64,000 nucleotides of DNA from Escarpia spicata (taxonomy: Eukaryota > Annelida > Polychaeta > Sabellida > Siboglinidae). Position 1 is the first letter of the stretch. Each line of letters begins with the position of its first letter. The notes under the pieces are model-generated. The model searched no databases and had not been told where the DNA came from. It saw nothing but the letters and a program-made list of their open reading frames with translations. Shown here piece after piece: positions 22,660-34,066 of this stretch. Location: NCBI GenBank assembly GCA_963995525.1, contig OZ023205.1, positions 64,441,556 through 64,505,555 of the forward strand. Reading direction: 5' to 3'. The position numbers and the translations under genes are program-made.

Positions 22660-23856
22660 CCCCATGTCGTTACGGGTTTTCCGATTCTTCTGACGACTAC
22701 GAAAACCAAATCGATTCCGAAGCAGCTGGTTACCGGTTTGAACCACAAAAACAATGGCCTGTGTTGGAAGACAGGGCAGAGGCGCGTGCCGGTGGGCACG
22801 AACAGGAAGACCCACGGGCAGTGGAAATGTCGAGGCGTATAGCATGCCGAGATGAAATTGACTGGTGTCGGTGTGGAAAATGCTGCAGCGATCTCCGTGT
22901 TCAGGAACAAGAATTAAATATGTCTGCTGCCAGGAGGCGGTTGCGAATCGACAGCACGCCGAGCCAGTTGGTGAAGGTAATTATGAATATGTCTAGTTTA
23001 TTGTTTAAATAACAGATGAGCATAAATTCCGGGCTGCGTATGAACAGCGAGAGATGATCGCTCGGACCGGGACACGTCACTTGTCTTGGGTTGAATTTAG
23101 ATTTGGATCTCACTCTCAATGCCACTGGACTCAGTATTTGAACTTTGACGTGTCCATTTTCGAATACCACCCAAGGCTGTACCCTCACTTAAACAAAAAT
23201 GTAATTGAATGGTTCCATAATTCATGTGAACCATAATTGTACAGGAATTAACTCCCTTTTTGTTCTATCCCCGTCGACACTCTTCACTTTCACAGTAATG
23301 GCTATACATGTATGAGCAATATGTGGCAGTACTACCTTTTACATCTTTTAAACATATGGCAGGTAGATAGGATTTTAAACTTTATGCATACTGCAATTTT
23401 GTCTGCCCGAAGTTTACAATGGGTTTATGAATAAAATATATATATAATTTTTTTCAGCAAGTGCCCCTATTTGTTTTAGTGACAAAGAAGATGCCCACCA
23501 TATTTTGCAAATATTGACACATTTCAAAACGGCCTTCCTTAATCTGCTTGATATCTCTATGGACCCAGGTATAATACTGGGATGAATACAGTTAGAGGAT
23601 CGTAATGCATTCTTTGTTAAATTTGTTCAGAATAATAATCCAAGTTTGCTTAACATTCGTTTAAAACTGTTATTTAAATGCTTAATTCTTTGTTACAGGT
23701 GGTCTGCTGTGTATTACAAACAGCAGAGGATTTATAATGCTTTTTGTTTGGAGCAGGTGGTGCTGCAGAATGTACTAGTTGCCATGAACCAGATACAGTT
23801 AGATGACTGGGAACTAGACCGTCCAACAAACAACTACATATATATGTGCATGCGTT
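22660..23856 (+). pseudogene. P2RX7-like cysteine domain gene, two exons, frameshifted
   Basis: Exon 1 (about 22,660-22,976) reads YGFSDSSDDYENQIDSEAAG, YRFEPQKQ, an acidic stretch, then DEIDWCRCGKC. After a single-base shift it continues KYVCCQEAVANRQ and ends at GTGAAG|GTAATT. Exon 2 (from 23,699, after TTTGTTACAG) reads GGLLCITNSRGF and, after another shift, NAFCLEQVVLQNVLVAMNQI with NNYIYM. The order FEP...WCxCGxC...YVCCQE...CIT..F...CL...VL resembles the C-terminal 'ballast' domain of vertebrate P2X7 and the many stand-alone invertebrate proteins carrying it. Two frameshifts and loss of the last segment make it a relic. Function as a gene or as transposon cargo is unknown. Confidence 0.6.
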
Positions 23857-23948
23857 GTTACAAGACCAGTCAAATGTGTTGTTAAATATTTATTGAAATG
23901 TATTAATAATGAACACAATACAACATCATAGCAGCACTAGCAATACAA

Positions 23949-24034
<86 letters not shown>
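23949..24034. repeat. (AT)n microsatellite
   Basis: Pure AT array of about 86 bp with one C and one G interruption. Confidence 0.97.
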
Positions 24035-24035
<1 letters not shown>

Positions 24036-24178
24036 TAATTTCGTCAGCAATCTCATGCCTGATGCCCAAATTATTAGCAGTCTTCCAGGGAAATTACATA
24101 GTGGACTTACCATACATTATCTACCATCCATATGCTAAGCCAATTGACATCACTGAACTGACTACCATTTGAAACTAA

Positions 24179-24481
24179 CATCAAGAAAGATCATTATTCA
24201 AAACTGACAAATATACCACACTATTCCATGATATAAACAATAAGGGGATAAATTCAGAATTAACATGCATTGAAATATGTAGCAGAGGCTATATATCTGA
24301 ACCCAACAAATCTAAGACTAACAACCTCCTTAAAATCTCTTGGAACAAAACCACCAACAAAACAAACAAAACAACTAATTCTATCGTATCCTTGTCTAAA
24401 CTAGTCCTGCTAACGCCATTCACCATTTCTAAATGTAAAGACGAACCACACTGGTTTGACCCAAGACTAATTGAAATATGA
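24179..24481 (+). pseudogene. Unidentified protein-like tail, probably mobile-element derived
   Basis: About 100 codons open without a start: SLFKTDKYTTLFHDINNKGI, then SELTCIEICSRGYISEPNKS, NLLKI, and SIVSLSKLVLLTPFTISKCK with a final PHWFDPRLIEI before TGA. The KY..L..DI...G....L..IEI.SRGYI pattern resembles C-terminal tails I associate with retroelement-type predicted proteins in invertebrates, but I cannot name the family. It lies inside the TIR element. Confidence 0.35.
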
Positions 24482-24680
24482 TGACCATCACCCTAATATG
24501 ACAATAATTACAAAATAAAATTCCCCTCAACAGCAAGTAATCCTATACATAAATGATTTTTGTTCAGTGTGACTTACTTTAACCGTTAGTCATTATCTAC
24601 CCTAGCCTGCTACAATATACTACTGTACATAGCTATTTACTGTATTTTACTGTATGAATAAAGTGATAGTCTCTCACTAT

Positions 24681-24772
24681 AAAACAAATCGTAATGGTTC
24701 CACTTATATTATTATATATAAGTTATCATAACTTGTAGATACAATGCTTGTGGAACCATCATAATTTGTTTT
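24681..24772. repeat. Inverted repeat able to form a hairpin
   Basis: Arms AAAACAAATCGTAATGGTTCC and the complement of GGAACCATCATAATTTGTTTT face each other across about 45 bp, which itself contains AAGTTATCATAACTT. It lies in non-coding sequence of the TIR element. Confidence 0.8.
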
Positions 24773-25434
24773 GTAGTACAAACTTATCAATATTTGCCTT
24801 ATTCCAGAAGAACACATGTTTAATGGTAAACAATTTATATAAAGGAATAGTGCCATTATAGAACCATTTTTTATATGTCACTTATTTACAATGTCAGATG
24901 TTTATTGAAGCCTCATTTATGTCAGGTCTCTCAGGTGAACTGCATACAGACAGTTTACCTGGTGGATCCATGGCAAGCTGGGCCGAAGGGTACGGAGAGT
25001 TATATCAGTATGCGCCAGCCATGAAATAAGATCAAGATCCCTGTCCCCGATGGGGAACAACACGAGGGATACCACTCTGGACTTCAAAACTAAACTAGAC
25101 AATGTACGTGTGACCTATGAAGCTGTACGTGGGTGGTTGCAGTATGTACACTTTCTTTATAAATCAACTGACTCTTGCTGCCAGCAGATCCTCCTTCTCT
25201 GGTTTTGGCACATCTGCCCCAGTGACTGTGATCGGATGCAGTGTGATATTTCTTATAAACACATCTGTCACTCGATCCATGATCATAGGTAAGGTAACAT
25301 ACAAGCATTCATACATACAAAAAAATGCATAATACACACATATCCATACATACAAAAAAGCAATGCTAATGAAATAAATATATTTATTTCACGTTCTGTA
25401 ATAGTTGACCTTGACACTTAAGGTAAATAACACA

Positions 25435-25600
25435 CATACACACATACATACATACATACACACATACAGACAGACATATAATGCTTACATGCGTAAGTGC
25501 ACACATATATTCATATATATACAAAAGCCTTAACATTCAAGGTCATGGACATGCATACATACATTATTAAATGTATACGATCATACATACATACACACAA
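25435..25600. repeat. Degenerate (ACAT/CATA)n tract in the right inverted end
   Basis: Tetranucleotide-rich sequence mirrored in the left end as TGTATGT-type repeats near 21,315-21,385. Confidence 0.8.
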
Positions 25601-25789
25601 AAACAATGGGGCTATTGCAAAAGTTGTATTTAAAGTTCTCTAATATTTGACCTTGAATTTCGAGATAAATGATACAAAATCTGACGTGGAGCCACCCCTA
25701 ATCGGATTCGCGGTAAAATTTTACACATGTGGTCCAATTGTCACGCTTTTATCCGCCAACTAACGAATCGGCCAAAAAATTTTCTTAAC

Positions 25790-27960
25790 AAACCAGACTA
25801 TTATTGGTGTGTCATTGTCTTGCATCCATCACTTTTGTCTTCGAAATGTTCATCTTCAGGTGTTTTTTTCAATTTCGTCAACTTGCTCTTGCAGCATTTT
25901 GTGTAGTTTTTGCGGTGCAGTAGTGCATATGAGTATGTCGTCGACGAAGCAAAGATGACTGAGATATTCTCAAACCTCTGATTTTCCAGGTCAATCAGGA
26001 ATAATTATGCTTTCGACTGTTGCTGTGAACAGCTTGGGCAATATGATGTCACCCTGTCGTACTCCTCTCTTGATGTTGATCTTGTTGATCTTTTCGTGTA
26101 GGTGGACTGTTACGGAGCTGTTGGCGTAGATGTCTTTCATGAGATCGACGTACACGTCATCTATCCTCTGTTCTTGAACGTCAGTATTGCTTGAACTTGT
26201 ACTGAGTCGAAAGCCTTCTTGTAGTCGACGAAAGCGATTCAGAGCGGGATATTATATTATCGGTACTTCTTTTTGGGTCTGTCGTTGAGTACCTGCTTCT
26301 GAATCCTGCTTGCTCTCTTGGTTGGTTTTCGTCTAATGTCTTCTCTACCCTCTTCATTAGTATCTTTGTGATTAATTTGTAGATGTTTGATAACAGACAT
26401 ATCGGTTTGTACTTCTTTAAATATTTCGTATTTCCCTTCTTGAAGATTATCACCATCTTTACGTTCTCCCATGCAATGGGTGGGTATTCATCTTTATGAT
26501 AAATATTTAGTATACACTTAGCACGGTATCTTCTCCTGCTTTTAATGTTTCAATGTTTACGTGGTCGGTGTCTAATGTCTTTCCATTCTTCACATCTCTT
26601 AGCGCTGCTTCCACCTCCCATGGTGTTATCTTTTTGTAAATGATGGTAATCTGTTCATTGTCGTATAGCTCGATGTATAATTCCTCTAGTCGGTCCATGA
26701 TCATATTTTGGTGTTGTATTGCTCTACCCTGCTTGTCTAGAAGTGTAATCAGTCTGTATCGGCCTAGTGCCTGTTTTCTTCTGGCTTTCTTCCGGCTCTT
26801 TGATGCCATAATCGTTTTTCGCATGATCTCTTGTTTGCACTTCGTGATGTCCTCCTTCGCTTTCTTTTTGATGATCTTGCATATTTCTGCGTAGTCTATT
26901 TGTTTTTTCCGTCGCCGTTGTCCACCATTTCTCGTCGTTTCTTCGTCAGTGCTCATGTCGGTGACAATATTCTCGTCTGTGCATGCCTGTTGATTGCTTT
27001 CGCTACACTTTTCGCACTTTGTTGAATTATCTCGGTGATGCTTTCGCTCAAGGTGCCGATGTCGTCTAGTTCTTGTAGTTTTTCGAATCGACTACGCAGT
27101 TCGAGTTGGAATTAACTCTTTTTTGTTCCTGTTTGTATGGTACCTACACTTGGTTGTCTCTTGTTTATCAGCTTCTTCCTTTCAGCCTTGACGTCCAGTT
27201 TGATGTTGCTCATTACCATTCTGTTGTCATTTCGGATGTTGACTTGGTTGATGTCACTTACGTCAGTGACCATGTCTGGATTATTTGTTAGGATGTAGTC
27301 AATTTCGTTGTTCATTTCTCTATTTGGCCTTTTCCACGTCCATCTCCACCCTGCTTTCGTATGAAACATGACATTCATGATATTGTACGTTCTTGATGTT
27401 GCCCATTCTACCAAGGGGTCGCCTCTTTCGTTTCTCACACCTATGCCAATTTGCCTGTTGCCGTTCCGAAATGTTTGTTTCCCTACTTGCGCACTAAAGT
27501 CTTCCATCACTATCGTGTAGTTGATTGGCTTTTCTAAGGTCTCGTCCATGTCGTTGTAGAAGTTACTTGTGTCTTCTTCTGAGTGTGATTTTGTTGGTGC
27601 ATATACTTGTACTATCTGCAGTTTGTAGCGCATTTGTTATGCATAGAACAAATTCTGCTACTCTTGGACTGATGTTGTTAATCCTCACTATATCGTTTTT
27701 CCATTTCTTGTTTATGAGAAAGCCTTCTCCTGTTTGGCCGTTGTTCGCCATGGAATGATATAGTAGGTGGCCGCTTTGTAAGGTAGTGAAGCATTCGTCT
27801 CTTCTCCTGACTTCTTCGAACCCAATCACATCCCATACCAACATGGTTTCCCTAGGTTCTTCCCCCAATTCGTGTATAATATGTTCACGTTTGAGTAGTG
27901 TTCTTAGGTTATATGTTGCTATCGTCAATCTACGTACCTTCTCTCGGCGGCTCTTCTTGG
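25790..27960 (-). pseudogene. EN-RT LINE, endonuclease and RT domains (5' piece)
   Basis: Reading down the minus strand: IATYNLRTLLKREHIIHELG and VWDVIGFEEVRRR (endonuclease start), GEGFLINKKWKNDIV, LQIVQVYAPTKSHSEED, IVMEDFSAQVGKQ (normally GDFNA, so the catalytic Gly is changed), WTWKRPNREMNNEIDYI, then linker, then RT: EVEAALRDVKNGKTLDTDHV, MVIIFKKGNTKYLKKYKPIC, EQAGFRSRYSTTD, INIKRGVRQGDIILPKLFT and CFVDDILICT (catalytic FADD now FVDD). Many stops and frameshifts. The C-terminal part continues at 21,143 beyond the inserted element. I place it near RTE-type 'endonuclease-reverse transcriptase' LINEs; the clade needs a tree. Confidence 0.75.
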
Positions 27961-28660
27961 CCTAGATCCTTCGTCGATTGTACGTATTTATTATAAGAAT
28001 ATGTTTGTCAAATGATGCGACCATGCAAAGTATCCTAGGGAGCAAGAGAAGACGGGCTCACCAGAAGAAAAACTCTCGGGACAATCGCATGGAGTGGAAG
28101 CTTCCCGACCCTCCATGCAACGCCGGAGATAAACCAGTATTACATACATGGAAAACGTGGGTGAGAAGTTAATGCGGCTCAAACAACAAGCTGCGTCACC
28201 AATGTGTCAAACCCAAATCGTAGTGCACAGCCATAGCGGACACTTCCAAATTTACTGAAACTGACAACAGGGCGCATCAGCATCGTCTCTCGAGACTACA
28301 CTCTGCCCACTACTATACGTGGAACAGTCATAAATGAGGATGGTTTAAGAGTAATACAAAATATCTGAAACAATATTTGTTGCATTTTTTTTTTTGTATC
28401 GCCATTAAGCCGTCTTCATTGATAAATGTAGCACTGCGACTTGAATAGGGGAGACAGGGGCACAGTCGATCGGAAATTTTCTTTTGAACCGTTTCTGCTA
28501 GCTTAGACATTTCAGTACTACAGCCTTGATCAGCTGTGACCACTAAATACTGCTTCCCAGTGAATTTTTCAAGAAAATGGACTACCTCACTTCAAGTCAA
28601 GATTTGAGCAACACAAATTTATTCTATGAATTGGAATGTTTTACATGTTCGGAAAGTAAG
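27961..28660. other. Interval between LINE 5' end and TIR element
   Basis: No gene supported. A minus-strand open frame at 28,328-28,543 is partly made of a GGGGAGACAGGGGCACAG motif that also occurs near 36,560, so it is probably repeat-derived. A T11 run lies near 28,387. Confidence 0.4.
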
Positions 28661-28677
28661 ATCCCAGCTAGCACAGC

Positions 28678-28960
28678 TTGGTTGGGCCAACATTGTAAAA
28701 TGTGCGGCACGATCACCATCTGCATATTAACCGCATTAATGGGGCTGTTGGGCCAACGATGGCTACACGTTGCCAGCTAAGGTTAACGCCGCGACGTTGC
28801 GCTGACATCACGCCAACTATCCTGATACGTTACCGCCATCTAGCGAAGAATCTCGCCGATGACAGTTGGTTGGCTGACCGTTGGTTGGCTGACCGTTGGT
28901 TAGTCGTTGCCACTGACGCCGACATGCGATTAATCATGTAACCGTCTGCGTTTACTGGAA
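28678..28960. repeat. Left subterminal GTTGG-rich region
   Basis: Scattered GTTGGGCCAAC, GACAGTTGGTTGGCTGACCG and CCGTTGGTTGGCTGACCG units, corresponding in inverse to the right-hand array. Confidence 0.75.
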
Positions 28961-29388
28961 GTGCAACTGTCCGACGTTGTGCCAACCGAGGGTTATACGC
29001 ACATAGCGACACAGAGGAATGTCAGCAATGCATAGCAGGTTGGTGATTTGGCGGTTGTGGTAGAATTACAAATATTCTGGCGGCAAAATGTTATGACGAT
29101 CGACGTACGACGTACATACACACGCTGACAGTGAAACTCGATTTGATTTGAGGTTTGTTTTTATACTAAATTATAGCAATTATCATATAGAGGTTGCATT
29201 TCATAAGAGGTACCACAATAGCAACTTAAACGCATTACATTTTATTTTAATCGAGTTGAAAGACACTTTAGTGTTAGCCGAACGATACTAGGGGTTTCAA
29301 CGTATATTAATTACCAGACGTTCCCTTCACTGTATCATTGCAAACGATACATATTTTCTGGTTTTATCTGTGGCTCTGTTTAGTTGTT

Positions 29389-29850
29389 ATGGACACTTCA
29401 TCAAAATCCAGTTTTTCATACTAGTCGAAACGTAGGCGGGTTCATAACAATGTTGCTGATAATTTTGCAAACGTTTTATCCTGTCCTGACACTGCCACTG
29501 AGACTGAGTTGTCTAGTACGTACTGGAGGTCAGGGAAACATACATGTTGTGTGTGACAATGCTAGTGATGTACACTGTCTGTTTGATCAACAACATCACG
29601 CTATTAGTAGTGCAGATGATGCAATTCTCAATGAATCGATGTGTAACGTGTTGCATGAGGCTAGTGAAAGTGGCACACAGCCTCAGGAAGAGTATGACAA
29701 TGATGCAACAGTCTTGGACAGTGATACGATTAGTGACAGGATGTCTGGCAGTGATGATGAAGTCAGTGATGCTGACAGTCTTGCAGACAAGTTGTCTGAT
29801 TGGGCTTTTTCAATTCTGTTGAAAGCTTTAACATGCCTGTTGGGAATTTT
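29389..29850 (+). pseudogene. DUF4806-type gene, first exon region (nonsense and frameshift)
   Basis: From ATG at 29,389 the frame reads MDTSSKSSFSY, TAG, SKRRRVHNNVADNFANVLS, DTATETELSS: a basic N-terminus of the kind found in DUF4806 proteins with an in-frame stop at 29,422-29,424. After a frameshift near 29,530 a second frame gives an acidic Ser/Asp-rich stretch and SLADKLSDWAFSILLKALTC, which resembles the conserved helical segment that precedes DUF4806 (LxxWAxxxNIxxxALxxLLxIL). The donor of this exon was not found. Confidence 0.55.
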
Positions 29851-29931
29851 ATTAATATTATTTTATTATAACTTTAATATCATTTATTTATTTATTCATA
29901 ATAAAATAATTATTGTGTTCTTGTTCGACAG

Positions 29932-30091
29932 ATTGGTGCACTTTCTTTTATTGGCGGTACAACATTTGTGGACACCGTCAGGAAACTGATGTGTCACATC
30001 ATGACGAACTGTGCTGCGAAGCAGTGTAATTGGAAAGGGAAGAACAACAAAGTGGCCTTCTCAAAACTAGCATTGTGGGAAGTACTCTCTG
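29932..30091 (+). pseudogene. DUF4806-type gene, core exon
   Basis: A 160-nt exon after TTCTTGTTCGACAG, phase 0 to 1, ending CTCTCTG|GTATGT. It reads IGALSFIGGTTFVDTVRKLM, CHIMTNCAAKQCNWKGKNNK and VAFSKLALWEVLSG. The NWKG..NK..FS.L.L pattern after GG..F.D.VR.LM is the core of the DUF4806 domain, a family of unknown function abundant in invertebrates and often linked to mobile DNA. The exon itself is intact, but the first exon is broken. Confidence 0.65.
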
Positions 30092-30984
30092 GTATGTATA
30101 TTAAAATGTACAATCCAAACTATTGCATACAATTAATATGTTGCCAGTGTATTTTTTTAACCATTGGAATGGTGTTTAAGAGTATTATCATTTTAGGTAT
30201 GAACACCTTGGATCAAGTAATTCATAAAGTTACAAGAAACTGCTAGAATTACTGGTTTAAATAGAACTGTTTTTGAAAATTGCGATTCCACTCTCCGGCA
30301 TCCCCACTTCCATGGACGAATTTTGAAAAAAACAAAATCAAATATTTCAGCCCCATACATGCAAAACTGCCAGAGTTATGGGTTCACAGACAGAGAACTG
30401 TAGTGTTTTATAATAATTATTATAGATGTAGGATGTCAGACTCCAATGCCAGTTTATCACTGTAGTTATACTCTAGAATGTATGAGTTTGTCATGTCGCT
30501 GTGAGAAAATACAAGGAGGCGTAACTGTTGCCATTGTGAGAAACCTGCTTTATTAAGCAGGTTGCTAATGGCTGTGTTGCGAATAATAATTTATTTACTT
30601 ACTCCTAGCCAGGGCTTTATGCAAGATCAAATTGTTACCAGTCCAAATGTACTGGTAGATGTGTGTTTGTACACGTGCACTCTATTCTGTCAATCCTGTT
30701 CACATAACGTGCATACAGTCAATCAGATAAGCTTGTCTTTGCTCCTCATTTTTCTACCCGTGCACGCACATTTCAACCCGTCCATGATGAACTCTACCTG
30801 TCAAATGACCGGTGGACGGGTCTGTAATTAAAGCTATGCTCCTAGCTGCTATGAAGTCAATGCTCCTATCAGTGAACTGTATGTGAAATGGTAGCAGCGA
30901 GTAGCAAACTCTATGAGAACAGACCTCTACTCGATATTGATCTTGAACATGGTAAACACTTAAATATGTTTGCCTTTTCAACAG

Positions 30985-31133
30985 GAGCGGTGCGTCGGAA
31001 CCCCTGCACTCAGGATGCAACAAACATGGCAATTGAGAGCATCCTGAAACAGTGGTTGCGATTTGCAGCAGATCGTGATGGTGGCTGGCAACAGCGGGAG
31101 CAGAGGTGGAGGGAACTTATGCAACAACCTTAG
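30985..31133 (+). pseudogene. DUF4806-type gene, last exon
   Basis: Acceptor CCTTTTCAACAG; the first two bases complete the Gly codon left open by the core exon (G|GA). It then reads AVRRNPCTQDATNMAIESIL, KQWLRFAADRDGGWQQREQR and ends WRELMQQP with TAG at 31,131. AVRRNP....T...IES.L..WLR.A.DR is the expected C-terminal end of DUF4806. The phase match over an ~890-bp intron supports a real, once spliced gene. Confidence 0.65.
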
Positions 31134-31166
31134 GTTAAGCAGAATATTATAAAACTGACATGACTA

Positions 31167-31264
31167 GTGTAGTAGTCAGGGGAATCTCTGAAATTATTAT
31201 TAATGTACTATTCTGGTGTAGTAGTCAGGGGAATCTCTGAAATTATTATTAATGTTCTGTTCTC
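31167..31264. repeat. Two tandem copies of a 49-bp unit
   Basis: GTGTAGTAGTCAGGGGAATC begins at 31,167 and again at 31,216, with about 40 matching bases. It lies just 3' of the DUF4806 stop codon. Confidence 0.9.
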
Positions 31265-31295
31265 CCTCCCTCCCATAATGATGATGATGATATGA

Positions 31296-34066
31296 AGATA
31301 TTGACCCTCACATAATAGGTATAACCGAATCATGGGCAACCACCGATATATCAGATGCCGAATTGGGACTGACAGGATATGTAATGTTTAGGAAAGATAG
31401 AATAGGAAGAAGGGGAGGTGGAGTTATTTTATATGTTAAAGAATCTATCCAGGCTTATGAAATAAAATTAGACAGAGAAGCAGATTGCGAAGAAGCTGTT
31501 TGGTGTAACATAGTTACAGGAAACTCAACGTTAACGGTTGGATTAGTTTATCGAAGTCCAAACATAAGCATAGAAGAGAATGAAAAAATAAAAAACGCTA
31601 TAAGGGAAGTGAGCAAACGGGACTGTGTTATTATGGGGGATATAAAATGGAAATCTCTACTGAGTATGGGTAGTGAGGACCACAAGTTTTTAGTTTTAGT
31701 ACAAGATAGCTTCCTTTCTCAACATGTACTAGAACCAACCAGGGGAGAGAATGTGTTAGACTTAGTTTTGTCCTCACAGAATGAATTAGTTGACAATGTT
31801 AAATTATGTGAGCCTCTGGGAAGTAGTGATCACAACCAGATACATTTTACCATCAAAGTAAAATCAGAAAGAAATAATAAAACGCAGTTCAGGAGAAATT
31901 TCCACAAAGGAAGATATAAGGAAATGAGGAAATATTTAGCAAAGATAGACTGGAATAACACACTGAAGAATAAGACAGCAACAGAATGCTGGAATATCTT
32001 AAAGAGTGAAATACAGTGCATCGTAGATAAATTTGTTCTCTTCAAAAAACAAGGGAAACGGACCAGAAAGAAATACTTATCGAAAGAAGCCATTAACAAA
32101 ATGAAGTATAAACAAATGATGTGGAAGTGATATAGACGTACTGGAAATGATGAAGACTACAACATTTATAAAGAAGCACTAAACCAAGCTACAGCTGAAA
32201 TTAGAAATTCAAAGAGAAGCTATGAACATAAATTAGCTTGTAATATAAAACATGACAGCAAGAGTTTTTATGCGTATGTTCGAAGCAAACAGAAAGTTCA
32301 GGATAAGGTCGGTCCTCTAGAAGATAGTGCTGGAAATATAATAACAGAAGGATTCTTAATGGCAGAAGACCTGAATGAGTATTTTAGTTCAGTGTTTTTA
32401 GTGCCAGTACCAGAGGCTAAGTTCAAGGGGGCAGAATCAGACTATTTAAGACAGTTAATTGTAACCCCAGAAATGGTAGCTAAGAAAATTAGGGCTATGA
32501 AGGATATTAAATCACCTGGAGTGGATGGTATTCCACCTAAACTACTATTGGAAATCGTAGAACAAATTAGCATACCGCTTGCAACAGCTTTCAACTTGTC
32601 ATTAGAAGAGGGAGTGGTTCCTTTAGAATGGAAAGAAGCAAACATTATACCGTTATTTAAAAAAGGTTTGAGAAAAAAGTCAAATAATTATAGACCAGTT
32701 AGTTTAACATCGGTGATTTGTAAATTATTAGAAAGACTAATTAAAGATCACATGGTGGATTTTCTTGTTAGACATAACTTGATCAACCCATCTCAACATG
32801 GGTTTCTAAAAGCGAGGTCATGCTTAACAAATATGTTATGTTTTTTGGAAGATATCACTAAGTGGGTAGATGATGGATCACCAGTAGATATCATCTACTT
32901 AGATTTTCAAAAAGCTTTCGACAAAGTGCCACATCAAAGATTACTGCTTAAACTAAAGGCCCATGGCATAGGAAATGGTATAATTAACTGGATAGAAAAA
33001 TGGCTGATTGACAGAAGACAACGGGTAGTTGTTGATGGGGAGGCTTCAAACTGGAAATCAGTTTTGAGTGGGGTTCCACAGGGATCAGTACTGGGACCTA
33101 TATTATTCTTAATATATATAAACGATTTGGACGATGATATAGCTAGCAAGGTGTTGAAATTTGCAGATGATACAAAAGTGTTTAGAAGGATTAAAAGTGA
33201 TGGAGATAGACAGCATTTACAAGATGATCTTGACAGGTTGATCAAATGGTCTGAAAAGTGGCAAATGTTGTTCAATTTTGGAAAATGTAAATGCCTTCAC
33301 ACAGGTCATGGGAACGAATATGTAGAATATACAATGGGGGGAACTGTACTAAGTACTACTGTAAAAGAAAAAGACTTAGGGCTGACAATTAGTGCTGACA
33401 TGAAGGTTTCAGAGCAGTGTGGAATTGTAGCTTCAAAAGGAAATCAAATCCTTGGATTGATTAGGCGAAATATAGCATATAAAGAAAAAGAACTAATAAT
33501 ACCACTGTACAAAACAATAGTTAGGCCTCATTTAGAATATTGTATACAAGCGTGGAGGCCATACCGCAAGAAGGACATAGATATGCTAGAAAGAGTACAG
33601 AGGAGAGCGACTAAAATGATACCAAATCTGAGGGATCTTAGTTATGAAAGGCGCCTAAAAGAATGTGGTTTAACAACACTAGAGACCAGGAGATTGAGAG
33701 GAGATCAGATAGAAGTGTTTAAAAAATTGAATGGTTATGAAAATATTGATAGAAATATGTTTTTTTCAGTTAAGAAAGATAGAAAGACTAGAGGACATGA
33801 AATTACATTAGTAAAGGAGCAGTGTAGATTAGACGTAAGAAAGTTCTCATTTTCACAAAAGTAAATGAATGGAACAGATTATCTGATGATTGTGTGGGTG
33901 CTAGTAGTGTGAATATGTTTAAAAATAAAATCGACACATACCTCAGAAGGGCTGGATATATGTAAATAAAAGGGTTGGACTCTCGATAAGCCAAAGGGCT
34001 TCCTTGTCCACCTGCCATCTAGAGTTAATTCTCTGGATGGCAATCTTGTTAAATCTTGTTAAATCA
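31296..34066 (+). mobile_element. CR1-like LINE, 5'-truncated, ORF2 nearly intact
   Basis: Starts within the endonuclease (DPHIIGITESWATTDISDAE) and runs through RT to a 3' UTR ending GATGGCAATCTTGTTAAATC with two copies of TCTTGTTAAA at 34,043-34,065, as CR1 elements end in short tandem repeats rather than poly(A). The same 3' end occurs inverted at 51,645. Confidence 0.85.
31303..33960 (+). pseudogene. CR1 ORF2: endonuclease and reverse transcriptase
   Basis: The endonuclease (to about 31,860) has GGGVILYVKES, VGLVYRSPN, the catalytic loop CVIMGDIKW (usually GDFN, so Asn is replaced by Lys) and the SSDHN catalytic end. A single TGA at 32,128-32,130 interrupts the frame; the same frame resumes with YRRTGNDEDYNIYKEAL. 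RT: IKSPGVDGIPPKLL (fingers), EANIIPLFKKG, NNYRPVSLTSVICKLLE, QHGFLKARSCLTN, DIIYLDFQKAFDKVPH (palm A), LSGVPQGSVLGPILFLIYIN (palm B), KFADDTKVF (catalytic YADD-type box at 33,160-33,171), KDLGLTISADM, and C-terminal RPHLEYCIQAW, VQRRATKMIP, LTTLETRRLRGD. A one-base loss near 33,860 shifts the last ~35 codons. Relatively young, but the GDFN change and the stop suggest it is inactive. Confidence 0.88.

Larger units (their letters stand above)
21147..25770. mobile_element. ~4.6-kb element with ~250-bp inverted ends, inserted in the LINE
   Basis: The left end (21,147-21,410) and the reverse complement of the right end (25,540-25,770) align: AAAAGC(A/G)TGACA(A)TTGGACCA, CGAATCCGATTAGGGG, GGCTCCACGTCAGATT, AAGGTCAAAT and a TGTATGT-rich stretch ending GTCCATGAC. 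The flanks continue one LINE reading (DTPIIV on the right, YSVIDKNQ on the left). Interior: an L2-like LINE (minus), a broken P2RX7-like gene (plus), an (AT)n array and a protein-like tail at 24,179-24,481. No transposase was recognised. The exact ends and target duplication were not resolved; ACCAGAC occurs at both flanks. Confidence 0.65.

Noticed and set aside
22761..23236. Reading the P2RX7-like exon as one frame through to 23,012 and adding the 23,054-23,236 frame as a further exon
   Set aside because: The Cys motif YVCCQE lies in a shifted frame and a donor ends the exon at 22,976; the later frame shows no P2RX7-like motif.
31363..32130. Endonuclease frame as a complete separate gene
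   Set aside because: The TGA at 32,128 is a nonsense change within ORF2; the same frame continues immediately after it.
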